From contig JAIOQD010000134.1 of the NCBI GenBank assembly GCA_021413595.1, positions 979 to 8,403 on the forward strand: DNA of 7,425 bases. Direction: 5' to 3'. Numbering within the stretch: position 1 is the first letter of the stretch; the number at the start of each line of letters is the position of its first letter. This document shows, piece after piece, positions 1-6,439 of the stretch. The translations under genes and the position numbers were made by a program. Below the pieces are notes generated by a model, which was given only the letters and a program-made list of their open reading frames with translations, did no database searches and was not told the DNA's origin. Source of the stretch: Bacteroidota bacterium. GTDB lineage: Bacteria; Bacteroidota; Bacteroidia; 2-12-FULL-35-15.

Positions 1-1
1 T

Positions 2-169
2 ACGGGCGGAAGCATTTTAATCATTGGTTCTGCAGCAGGTGTTGCCGCTATGGGAATGGAAAAAATTGATTTTATATGGTATCTCAAAAAAATTGCATGG
101 TTAGCTGTTATTGGTTATTTTGCAGGAGCTTTGTGTTATATTGCTCAGGAATATTTTTTTCATTCATGA
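2..169 (+). CDS. nhaD: NhaD-type Na+/H+ antiporter, C-terminal end (partial)
   Basis: The reading frame is open from the left edge and stops with TGA at 167-169, giving the last 55 residues of a longer protein. It begins TGGSILIIGSAAGVAAMG, continues through EKIDFIWYLKKIAW and ends with a hydrophobic helix (LAVIGYFAGALCYIAQ). This glycine-rich TGGS-IIGSAAGVA segment followed by a short amphipathic stretch and a last membrane helix is what I recall for the C-terminus of NhaD-family sodium:proton antiporters of the ion transporter superfamily. These are inner-membrane proteins that exchange internal Na+ for external H+. Most of the protein lies outside the window, so the family call rests on this tail alone. 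The next gene starts 26 bp downstream on the same strand with no visible terminator, so co-transcription is possible. Confidence 0.8.
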   Translation, partial: TGGSILIIGSAAGVAAMGMEKIDFIWYLKKIAWLAVIGYFAGALCYIAQEYFFHS

Positions 170-195
170 AATTATAATGTAATATTTGAAGAACA

Positions 196-2367
196 ATGAA
201 AAAAATCCTTCTCTTATTTTGTTTCTTCGCTTTTGCTGCATTACTGACAGCCCAAAATAAAAATGTTTTAAGGATACCCAAAATAGATTCTACAGAGACA
301 ATTGCTCTTGATAAATTCTGGAAATTCCACAATGGAGATGATTCTACCTGGGCTTCCTCTTATTTTAACGATAGCACATGGGAAACAATATATACCAGTT
401 TACAATTTGATGAAAACGATTCAACTGTTTTCAAAGGCATTGCCTGGTTCAGGATTCATATTTACATAGATTCTTCCTTAAAGGATACACCATTAGCCCT
501 ATTGGTAAACCAAGACGGTGCTTCACAAATTTTCCTTGATGGTAAACTTATCCATTCGTTGGGAACGGTTTCGACCAATCCAAATACAGAAAAAAAATAT
601 AATCCAAACGAAATCCCTCTTACTTTCATTAATGCTACTGTTGGAGAACACATCCTGGCAATACGGTATTCTAATTCGGATTATAAAAAACATTTTGAAA
701 AATACCATATAAACAATCCCGGCTTTACAATCAAAATTGCAAAGCAAGACGATTCCGTAAAAGAAAAATTTATTACCAGAATTATTATTACTTCAATTGC
801 AGTGGCACTAGGAATGTTCTTTTTATCGCTGGGTTTTGTACACCTATTATTTTTTCTTTTTTATAGAAAACACATAACAAATTTATACTATAGCCTATTT
901 GTTTTTTTATTTGGATCCATTTTTTTTATTCCAACAATCAGCTTCAATTTATTTAACCCTGAGCTCGCCATAACACTCAATTATTATTTCTGGTTTTTTC
1001 TCAGCTTATTTTTTTATGCCTTGCTTGTGCTTCATTATTCACTTTTTAAAAGGCCTGTCACAAAATATTTTTGGTTCTCTACTTTAATTTTGATCGCATT
1101 GCTCATTGCATTGATTTTCCGTAACAACTATTTTACAGAATATTTACTTTTCAGTTTCATTATAAGCACAGTGGTAGCTTCGTTCTTTATGGTAATCAAG
1201 TCTATCCGAAAAAAAATAGATGGTGCATGGATCATTGGAACCGGATCCCTTATATTTTTACTTTTCTTAGGATTTATTATTATTGTAATTATGGCCAATA
1301 CTAATTTTTCAGTTCATTCCATTTTTTTTATCCTTTTGATTTTCCTGGCACTGATAAGTATTCCAGTCTCTATGTCGATATACCTTGCAAGACAATTCGC
1401 AATGACGAATAATAATCTTGAGAAAAAACTTGTTGAAGTTGAAAGCCTTTCAGCAAAAAGTATTGAGCAGGAAAAAGAAAAACAGAAAATTTTAGAAACA
1501 CAAAAAGAAACACTTGAAATCCAGGTAAAAGAACGCACTTCAGAAATTGTTGAGCAAAAAAAGGTAATTGAAGAAAAAAACAAAGACATTACCGATAGTA
1601 TCAACTATGCAAAAACGATCCAGGAAGCCATCCTTCCTTCAAATGAACTAAAAAGTAAACTTTTCCCTGATTCCTTCATTCTATTTAAGCCAAAAGATAT
1701 TGTAAGTGGAGACTTTTTTTGGTTTGCTGAAAAGAACAATAAAAAAATTATTGCAGCCTGCGATTGCACAGGACATGGAGTACCTGGCGCTTTGATGAGT
1801 ATGATAGGTAACAATATACTGAATCAGATTGTGAATGAAAAAGGAATTACTGCTCCCGATAAAATTCTGAATCATCTTCACAAAGAAATCCGAAAAACAC
1901 TAAAGCAGGAAGAACAAAATGAGGCTAAAGACGGAATGGATATAGCCATTATTACTTTCAATGATCAAACAGAAATTGAATTTGCAGGTGCTCAAAGACC
2001 TTTATGGATCGTGAAAAAAATTGACAATAATGGAATTATTGATAATGACACACTCCAACAATTAACAGAAATAAAAGGCGATAAATTTGCTATTGGTGGC
2101 TGGCAATCAGAAACAGAGAGAAAATTCACAAATCACAAAATTTCACTATCGAAAGGAGAATGTATCTATATTTCCTCAGATGGCTTCGCTGACCAGTTTA
2201 GCGATATAGACAATAAATTAATGACATCCCGATTCAAAGAACTTCTAAAAAGCATACAACAAGAATCCATGTCAGAACAGAGTATTTTCCTCGCTGATTT
2301 TATAGAAAAATGGAGAGGGGCACGTGAACAGATCGATGATATATTAGTGATTGGAATACGAATTTAA
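196..2367 (+). CDS. 7TM receptor with SpoIIE/PP2C phosphatase output, copy 1 (intact)
   Basis: A 723-residue sensor phosphatase in the inner membrane. Residues 1-19 form a signal peptide with likely cleavage at A19|Q20. Residues about 37-180 form a periplasmic beta-rich domain with W-K-F, FNDSTW and GIAWFR motifs, like the jelly-roll sugar-binding domain of GH2 glycosidases. Seven hydrophobic segments follow (about 195-223, 229-252, 258-283, 289-308, 313-335, 344-366, 373-397), matching the 7TMR-DISM architecture. A coiled coil spans about 403-466. The SpoIIE-type PP2C domain (about 470-723) keeps the metal-binding acidic residues: SGD506, ACD523 with TGHG, DGMD582, SD662G and the terminal DD714-715. 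By family knowledge it would dephosphorylate a phosphoprotein, often an anti-sigma-factor antagonist. The ligand and target are unknown, and no partner kinase or antagonist is in the window. The ATG at 196 is chosen because it directly begins the signal peptide. A paralogue follows 26 bp downstream, so the two probably share a transcript. Confidence 0.93.
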   Translation: MKKILLLFCFFAFAALLTAQNKNVLRIPKIDSTETIALDKFWKFHNGDDSTWASSYFNDSTWETIYTSLQFDENDSTVFKGIAWFRIHIYIDSSLKDTPLALLVNQDGASQIFLDGKLIHSLGTVSTNPNTEKKYNPNEIPLTFINATVGEHILAIRYSNSDYKKHFEKYHINNPGFTIKIAKQDDSVKEKFITRIIITSIAVALGMFFLSLGFVHLLFFLFYRKHITNLYYSLFVFLFGSIFFIPTISFNLFNPELAITLNYYFWFFLSLFFYALLVLHYSLFKRPVTKYFWFSTLILIALLIALIFRNNYFTEYLLFSFIISTVVASFFMVIKSIRKKIDGAWIIGTGSLIFLLFLGFIIIVIMANTNFSVHSIFFILLIFLALISIPVSMSIYLARQFAMTNNNLEKKLVEVESLSAKSIEQEKEKQKILETQKETLEIQVKERTSEIVEQKKVIEEKNKDITDSINYAKTIQEAILPSNELKSKLFPDSFILFKPKDIVSGDFFWFAEKNNKKIIAACDCTGHGVPGALMSMIGNNILNQIVNEKGITAPDKILNHLHKEIRKTLKQEEQNEAKDGMDIAIITFNDQTEIEFAGAQRPLWIVKKIDNNGIIDNDTLQQLTEIKGDKFAIGGWQSETERKFTNHKISLSKGECIYISSDGFADQFSDIDNKLMTSRFKELLKSIQQESMSEQSIFLADFIEKWRGAREQIDDILVIGIRI

Positions 2368-2393
2368 TTTTGGTTCAAAATCTTTCAGTTTCA

Positions 2394-3278
2394 ATGATAA
2401 AAAAAATCATTTTATTTATTTTTTTAGCTTCTTCCTATTTATCAGGAGCCCAGGAAACCAATGTTTTTACGATCGATAGCGAAAATGCTTTTGGAGTTGA
2501 ATTAGATACCTATTGGAAATTTCACGAAGGCGATGACTCATCGTGGGCTAATACGGATTTTGATGATACAACCTGGGATACAATTAACATTGGAAGTCTT
2601 GACGATGCAAATTTTAAAGGCATAGGCTGGTTTCGTTTACATTTGCAATTTGACAGTTCTCTGGCATCCTTCCCACTTGCTATTGGCTTATTGCAAGCAA
2701 GTGCTTCTGAGATCTATTTTAACGGACAAAAACTTATAAACTTTGGTATAGTAGGTTCAGATCCCGAACTAGAAGAAAGATATTATCCCAATCTAATGCC
2801 TGTGGCCTTAAATATTATTCCAGGTAATGAATATGTATTGGCGATCCGTTATTCCAATCATAAATTGGGCTATAACAGGAATATAAATTATGGCAAGGGC
2901 TTTCGGGTTTTCCTATTTCCTGCTAACGAACAAATTGTGAATACTTTCAATGAAAGTGTGAACACAGATGTAAAAAGTATCTTCCCTTTTGGGTTTATTA
3001 TTGCACTTGGTATCGCACACCTTTTCATCTTTTTATTCTACAGGGCAAACAAAAGTAATTTATTTTATTTTTTGTTTGCTTCACTCCTCTCCTTTTATGC
3101 CTTAGCGCCTTTTTTTCAGACAAGTGTAAAAGATGCAGCGCTGTTTGATTGGTTTGATAATCTCTCAAGCGAACTAATTCCGGTGTTATTGATAAGCTTG
3201 ATCATGCTGGTTTATTCTATTTTTTACGAACGGATCCTAAAAGCATTTTGGTTTCTCTTGGTTTTCTTTTGGTTATAG
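2394..3278 (+). CDS. 7TM receptor phosphatase, copy 2: N-terminal piece of a frameshifted gene
   Basis: This is the sensor half of a tandem paralogue of the upstream gene, 294 residues before a premature TAG. The ATG at 2394 starts a clear signal peptide (MIKKIILFIFLASSYLSGA|Q). A TTG at 2370 is in frame but would only add eight unhelpful residues. Residues about 33-175 form the same GH2-like ectodomain (YWKFHEGDDSSW, FDDTTW, GIGWFRLH), clearly diverged from copy 1. Membrane helices 1-3 lie at about 194-217, 222-242 and 258-281. Translation then enters helix 4 (KAFWF) and runs out of frame to LLVFFWL and stop. The rest of the protein continues in the -1 frame from about 3254. Losing one T from the run at 3252-3254 would explain the shift. 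Unless read through, this piece would be an output-less receptor. It starts 26 bp after the copy 1 stop, so it lies in the same transcription unit. Confidence 0.85.
   Translation: MIKKIILFIFLASSYLSGAQETNVFTIDSENAFGVELDTYWKFHEGDDSSWANTDFDDTTWDTINIGSLDDANFKGIGWFRLHLQFDSSLASFPLAIGLLQASASEIYFNGQKLINFGIVGSDPELEERYYPNLMPVALNIIPGNEYVLAIRYSNHKLGYNRNINYGKGFRVFLFPANEQIVNTFNESVNTDVKSIFPFGFIIALGIAHLFIFLFYRANKSNLFYFLFASLLSFYALAPFFQTSVKDAALFDWFDNLSSELIPVLLISLIMLVYSIFYERILKAFWFLLVFFWL
3246..3278 (+). other. Frameshift site in receptor phosphatase copy 2
   Basis: The frame in use up to TGG-TTT (3249-3254; residues W-F) ends in TAG at 3276-3278. The homologous continuation S-L-G-F-L-L-V-I is read in the frame containing TCT at 3254-3256. 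The match to copy 1 (KYFWFSTLILIA) fixes the shift close to the T-run at 3252-3254: one extra T would restore KAFWFSLGFLLVIAA. The region is rich in T-runs, so either a real slippage mutation or a sequencing indel is likely. No canonical X-XXY-YYZ slippery heptamer is in register here. Confidence 0.8.
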
Positions 3279-4603
3279 CTGCTATTAATTTTTTCTTTAT
3301 TTTATTTCAATGGGAATACACCGACAAAATATCATATTTTTTTATTGGCCTGACAATTATAGAAGTTATACGAGTGGTAATAATTGCGCTTGTAAATAAA
3401 AAACAAGGGTCTATGATCATTGGTATTGGTGTGGCTATTTTCATATTATTTGTTGCGGCCATCACACTGATACCTAATGATGGAAACTTTTCGGGCTATC
3501 TGCCTCAGGTATTGTTCACATTCGCTCTAATGAGTATCCCGGTTTCGATGTCGTTATACTTGGCCAAACAATTTGCAACAACAAATAAGATCCTTAAAAA
3601 GAAATTACATGAGGTTGAATTACTTTCAAAAAAGACACTTGAACAAGAGAAAGAAAAACAAAAAATTCTTGAAACTCAAAAGGAAACACTTGAAATACAG
3701 GTTAAAGAGAGAACCTCCGAAATTGTAGAGCAAAAAAAAGTAATAGAAGAAAAAAACAAAGACATCACCGACAGCATAAATTATGCAAAAACTATTCAAG
3801 ATGCTATTCTCCCCACCCAGGAACTCAAACACCATCTTTTTCCCGACTCCTTTATTCTATTTAAACCGAAAGATATTGTAAGTGGTGACTTTTATTGGTT
3901 TGCAGAAAAAAACGGAAGAAAATTAATAGCTGCCTGCGATTGCACTGGTCATGGCGTACCTGGGGCATTAATGAGTATGATAGGTAACAACATTCTAAAT
4001 CAGATCGTGAATGAAAAAGGAATTACTTCTCCCGATGAAATTCTAAATCATCTTAACAAAGAAATACGTAAAACATTAAAGCAGGAAGAACAAAGTGAAT
4101 CGAAAGATGGAATGGATATTTCACTGATCACTTTTATATCTGATACAGAAATTGAATTTGCAGGTGCGCAAAGACCCTTATGGATAATAAAGGAAGCCCC
4201 TCCTAACCTCCCCAAAGGGGATGAATTTCTCCACTCAAAAAACCAGCAAGGTAAGTTGGTAAATAAAGACTCCTCCCCTTTGGGGGAGCTGGGATGGGCT
4301 TCTTTAACCGAAATAAAAGGAAATAAATTTGCAATTGGGGGGCCTCAGTCTGAAACCGAACAAAAATTTAAAAAAAATAAAATATCTTTAAAAAAAGGCG
4401 ATTGCATTTACATTTTCTCTGATGGATATGCCGACCAATTCAGTACTTCAGATGAAAAGCTAATGACAAAAAGATTCAAAGAAGTACTAATAAATATTCA
4501 GGAAAAACAAATGGATGCACAGAAAAATTTTCTTGAAGATTTCATTGAAAAATGGAAAGGTAGCAACGAACAAATTGATGATATCCAGCACTTTGGTATC
4601 TAA
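3248..4603 (+). CDS. 7TM receptor phosphatase, copy 2: C-terminal piece with SpoIIE/PP2C domain
   Basis: This is the continuation, in the -1 frame, of the gene starting at 2394. If opened at TTG 3248 it is 451 residues, but no natural start is evident and the first in-frame ATG is at 3413. It supplies the rest of membrane helix 4 through helix 7 (to about residue 105), the coiled coil (about 112-175) and the phosphatase domain (about 178-451). Catalytic acids remain: SGD214, CD231 with TGHG, DGMD290, SD392G, DD444-445. From residue 106 on it is far closer to copy 1 than the sensor halves are to each other. Residues 132-184 are identical to copy 1 residues 424-476. Two oddities are visible. 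Residues 316-352 are encoded by a GC-rich palindromic insertion. The conserved end ILVIGIRI is replaced by IQHFGI, because the gene overlaps a convergent permease gene. Restoring one base upstream would give a protein of about 736 residues. Activity of the present product is doubtful. Confidence 0.85.
   Translation: MVSLGFLLVIAAINFFFILFQWEYTDKISYFFIGLTIIEVIRVVIIALVNKKQGSMIIGIGVAIFILFVAAITLIPNDGNFSGYLPQVLFTFALMSIPVSMSLYLAKQFATTNKILKKKLHEVELLSKKTLEQEKEKQKILETQKETLEIQVKERTSEIVEQKKVIEEKNKDITDSINYAKTIQDAILPTQELKHHLFPDSFILFKPKDIVSGDFYWFAEKNGRKLIAACDCTGHGVPGALMSMIGNNILNQIVNEKGITSPDEILNHLNKEIRKTLKQEEQSESKDGMDISLITFISDTEIEFAGAQRPLWIIKEAPPNLPKGDEFLHSKNQQGKLVNKDSSPLGELGWASLTEIKGNKFAIGGPQSETEQKFKKNKISLKKGDCIYIFSDGYADQFSTSDEKLMTKRFKEVLINIQEKQMDAQKNFLEDFIEKWKGSNEQIDDIQHFGI
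4193..4303. repeat. GC-rich palindromic element inserted in-frame in a coding region
   Basis: Arms at 4193-4224 and 4271-4302 are inverted copies matching at 26 of 32 positions. Each begins GAAGCCC at its outer end and has an inner CCCCAAAGGGG core that is itself a small hairpin. The spacer is 46 nt. The arms are much richer in G+C (19 of 32 in the left arm) than the surrounding AT-rich gene. The segment encodes 37 residues (starting EAPPNLPKGD) with no stop. It replaces a 15-residue linker of copy 1 between RPLWI-V/I-K and LTEIKG. It resembles palindromic repeats I recall as scattered in Bacteroidota genomes and behaves like Rickettsia palindromic elements, which sit in frame inside genes. 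Family membership was not verified. Confidence 0.85.
4487..4603. other. Tail-to-tail overlap of two convergent genes (probable deletion scar or assembly join)
   Basis: The phosphatase on the + strand and the permease on the - strand overlap by 117 bp. Homology of the phosphatase to copy 1 ends at GATGATAT (4577-4584). The following bases encode, on the opposite strand, the normal end of an OppC-type permease (LRDSLDTKVL, codons ending at 4586). Beyond this point the permease frame reads antisense phosphatase DNA for 32 codons before a stop. Both genes have thus lost their native last codons and whatever lay between them. Confidence 0.75.
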
Positions 4604-5812
4604 AGAATCACGCAGACCGTTTCCAAGCAATACAAAAGCAAGCACAATTAGCATAATTGCCATTCCGGGAAGAAAAGCTAAATAAGGTGCATCACCAATA
4701 ATATAACCTCTGTGTGCATTAATCATAGCCCCCCATGATGCAGTTGGCGGTTGAGCTCCAATACCAAGAAAACTTAAACCTGCCTCAATTAATATAGCTG
4801 CGGCAAAATTGGCGGCAGAAATCACAATTACCGGCCCCATTACATTTGGTAATATATGTTTCATTATTATCCTAAAATTGGTAAAACACAAGGCTCTTGC
4901 GGCTTCAATAAATTCCTTTTCACGCAAACCCATAATTTGCCCACGAATAACGCGAGCTACCTCTACCCACATTGTTAAGCCTACAGCTATAAATACCTGC
5001 CAGAAACCCTTTCCTAAGGCCAATGTAATAGCAATAACAAGTAACAGCGTTGGAACAGACCATACCACATTGATGAACCAGGTAATAAGATCATCCACCC
5101 TCCCACGGTAATAGCCGGCTAAAGAACCCATCAAAACACCTATTACTACAGAGATAAATACAGCCACAAAACCAACAGAAAAAGATACTCGTGTACCAAT
5201 TATCAATCGGCTCAGTAGGTCTCTCCCGGCAGGATCAGTACCTAAAATAAATTTTTTGGTAACGATATTGTTCTTCTTTATTTCCTCCTGCAATTCTTTT
5301 ATTGTCCTTTTTATTTTTCGATTACTGCCAAATTCATAAAACTCTATATAGCCTTTCTCCACTTTACTTTCTATTGTTGTATTATACTGCACGGCATTCA
5401 CAACATCGGCTATATTAAATTTAAACTCAGTACCTTTTCGTTGATTTTCACCGGTATATTCAAGCAGAATTATATCACTTCCCTCAAAACGGTAATTGGC
5501 AAAGGGAATGGAACGGTAATCACTCACTTCTCCAAACATCATTTTATAAAAAAAATTCACACGATGCGTATATTCATTCTTACGATCATTAAGCATTTGC
5601 ACTTCAAATCCTGGCGGTTTCTTTGAAAGTTCAAGCACCTGATCATTAGCATCAGGTGTAGGATCCGGAGTTATTGTATAACCCAAAACCGCCACCAGCA
5701 TACACAATACAATTACTATTAAACCAAACATAGCGAGTTTGTTTTTCTTAAAACGCTGCCATGCAATGTAGGTTAATGAATGTGAATAATATGTACCGCC
5801 TTTTTTACCCAT
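4487..5812 (-). CDS. oppC: ABC transporter permease, OppC/DppC type (altered C-terminus)
   Basis: An inner-membrane permease subunit of a peptide/nickel-type ABC importer; 441 residues as it stands. Membrane helix 1 is at about 27-47. A long hydrophilic, presumably periplasmic segment follows (about 48-188). Next come the characteristic GTDPAGRDLLSRL motif (191-203) and five more helices (about 208-234, 244-266, 270-287, 325-350, 377-400). The cytoplasmic EAA loop that docks to the ATPase is at 303-323 (EAARALCFTNF...HILPN); its usual glycine is Cys309. The genuine domain ends at GNGLRDSLDTKVL (about 409). Residues 410-441 come from reading the antisense strand of the neighbouring phosphatase, so the native stop is missing. 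ATG 5812 is the earliest possible start because an in-frame TGA precedes it directly. No OppB, ATPase or binding-protein gene is adjacent, so the substrate cannot be inferred and the Opp/Dpp assignment is by family only. Confidence 0.9.
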   Translation of the reverse strand: MGKKGGTYYSHSLTYIAWQRFKKNKLAMFGLIVIVLCMLVAVLGYTITPDPTPDANDQVLELSKKPPGFEVQMLNDRKNEYTHRVNFFYKMMFGEVSDYRSIPFANYRFEGSDIILLEYTGENQRKGTEFKFNIADVVNAVQYNTTIESKVEKGYIEFYEFGSNRKIKRTIKELQEEIKKNNIVTKKFILGTDPAGRDLLSRLIIGTRVSFSVGFVAVFISVVIGVLMGSLAGYYRGRVDDLITWFINVVWSVPTLLLVIAITLALGKGFWQVFIAVGLTMWVEVARVIRGQIMGLREKEFIEAARALCFTNFRIIMKHILPNVMGPVIVISAANFAAAILIEAGLSFLGIGAQPPTASWGAMINAHRGYIIGDAPYLAFLPGMAIMLIVLAFVLLGNGLRDSLDTKVLDIINLFVATFPFFNEIFKKIFLCIHLFFLNIY

Positions 5813-5827
5813 TCATTTTTATATAAA

Positions 5828-5834
5828 CCTCCTT
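5828..5834 (-). promoter_or_regulatory. Possible Shine-Dalgarno sequence for the OppC-type permease
   Basis: On the minus strand the sequence reads AAGGAGG, a perfect anti-16S match, followed 15 nt later by the ATG at 5812. A second ATG at 5816 is better spaced (11 nt) but opens only three codons (MNG) before a stop. Strong Shine-Dalgarno sites are uncommon in Bacteroidota and the spacing is long, so its role is uncertain. Confidence 0.4.
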
Positions 5835-6101
5835 GCGAATAATAAATTTCCGGTTCAGGCTTATATCTATGTTCTATTAATTAAAAAAATCACAATTCTT
5901 TTCTAAAGATGCGCCTAAAAATAATAACAAAAAATCAATAAAGCATTTAATTCCCTTCACATTAAGACCAATATTATAAATGGAAGGATAAAATGGTTTA
6001 TTTAGAGCCTGTTTACATTTTATTTCAAATTAATTCTATCAATAATTTAATTTTTTAATACAATTAAAAGTTGTGAATAAAAAATTGCATTTTATAGAGA
6101 A

Positions 6102-6198
6102 TGTCATCCCGATTGGCTTTTTCGCTAAGAGGAGCTCGTATTCGTTTAGCGGTATTATTGATAAATAACAAGATCCCTCACAAAAGTTAGGGATGACA
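6102..6198. repeat. Inverted-repeat element bounded by TGTCATCCC / GGGATGACA
   Basis: The outer arms at 6102-6110 and 6190-6198 are perfect 9-bp inverted copies. A nested inner pair, CGCTAA (6123-6128) and TTAGCG (6146-6151), forms a second hairpin. The 97-bp unit encodes nothing and has no clear target-site duplication. TGTCATCCC-type ends are, from memory, common in small dispersed repeats of Bacteroidota, so it may be a MITE-like element. Confidence 0.65.
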
Positions 6199-6235
6199 CA
6201 GCGGCAGATAGTTCAAAAGAATTGGCAATGGAACA

Positions 6236-6307
6236 CCTCACGCAAAGACGCAAAGACGCCAAGTTTATACAAAACTCATTTTTTGTTCTCTTTGCGCCTT
6301 TGCGAGA
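6236..6307. repeat. Inverted repeat of CGCAAAGA units
   Basis: The left arm at 6241-6256 is two tandem copies of CGCAAAGA. The right arm at 6289-6304 is its inverted copy with one mismatch (15 of 16). The loop is 32 nt and AT-rich. The unit belongs to the widely seen CTTTGCG-CTTTGCG class of intergenic repeats (recalled, not searched). It could fold as a stable hairpin in either transcript direction, but no T-run follows that would mark a terminator. Confidence 0.65.
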
Positions 6308-6392
6308 AAATATGATACGTTAGTTCTGATATGTTTCCACAAATTACTTTATTACAAGAGAAATAAAAAGTCCACTATTTTCAAAAGACTTC

Positions 6393-6400
6393 TACCTTTG
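6393..6400 (+). promoter_or_regulatory. Probable -7 promoter box for ruvC
   Basis: TACCTTTG fits the Bacteroidota sigma-factor -7 consensus TAnnTTTG exactly. No clear -33 TTG is seen at the expected distance. Transcription would start near 6406, leaving a leader of about 34 nt before the proposed ruvC start at 6440. This also argues against translation beginning further upstream. Confidence 0.5.
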
Positions 6401-6439
6401 TAAAAGCTATTTATTGAAGGGCAAAACAAAAAATCAACC

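Larger units (their letters stand above)
5813..6439. other. Gene-free region between the divergent permease and ruvC genes
   Basis: About 630 bp without a convincing reading frame on either strand. From 5835 to 6101 it is AT-rich and I see no promoter match, RNA gene or repeat. It then holds two unrelated inverted-repeat elements (6102-6198 and about 6236-6307), followed by the probable ruvC promoter (6393-6400). Confidence 0.7.

Noticed and set aside
181..188. AATATTTG as a promoter -7 box for the first phosphatase
   Set aside because: It matches the consensus imperfectly and lies only 8 nt before the ATG, leaving no room for a transcript leader.
2370..2393. TTG at 2370 as the start of copy 2
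   Set aside because: The ATG at 2394 begins a standard signal peptide. The extra eight residues would put non-signal sequence before it.
3246..3278. Programmed -1 ribosomal frameshifting between the two pieces of copy 2
   Set aside because: No X-XXY-YYZ heptamer is in the correct register and no obvious downstream hairpin was seen. Copy 1 has no such shift, so an indel is simpler.
4809..5111. Plus-strand reading frame of 100 codons inside the permease gene
   Set aside because: It is antisense to conserved permease motifs (EAA loop, membrane helices) and has no recognisable protein features. Other such frames across the window were dropped for the same reason.
5805..5816. Three-codon leader peptide (MNG) overlapping the permease start
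   Set aside because: It is too short to be meaningful and most likely arises by chance next to the real ATG.
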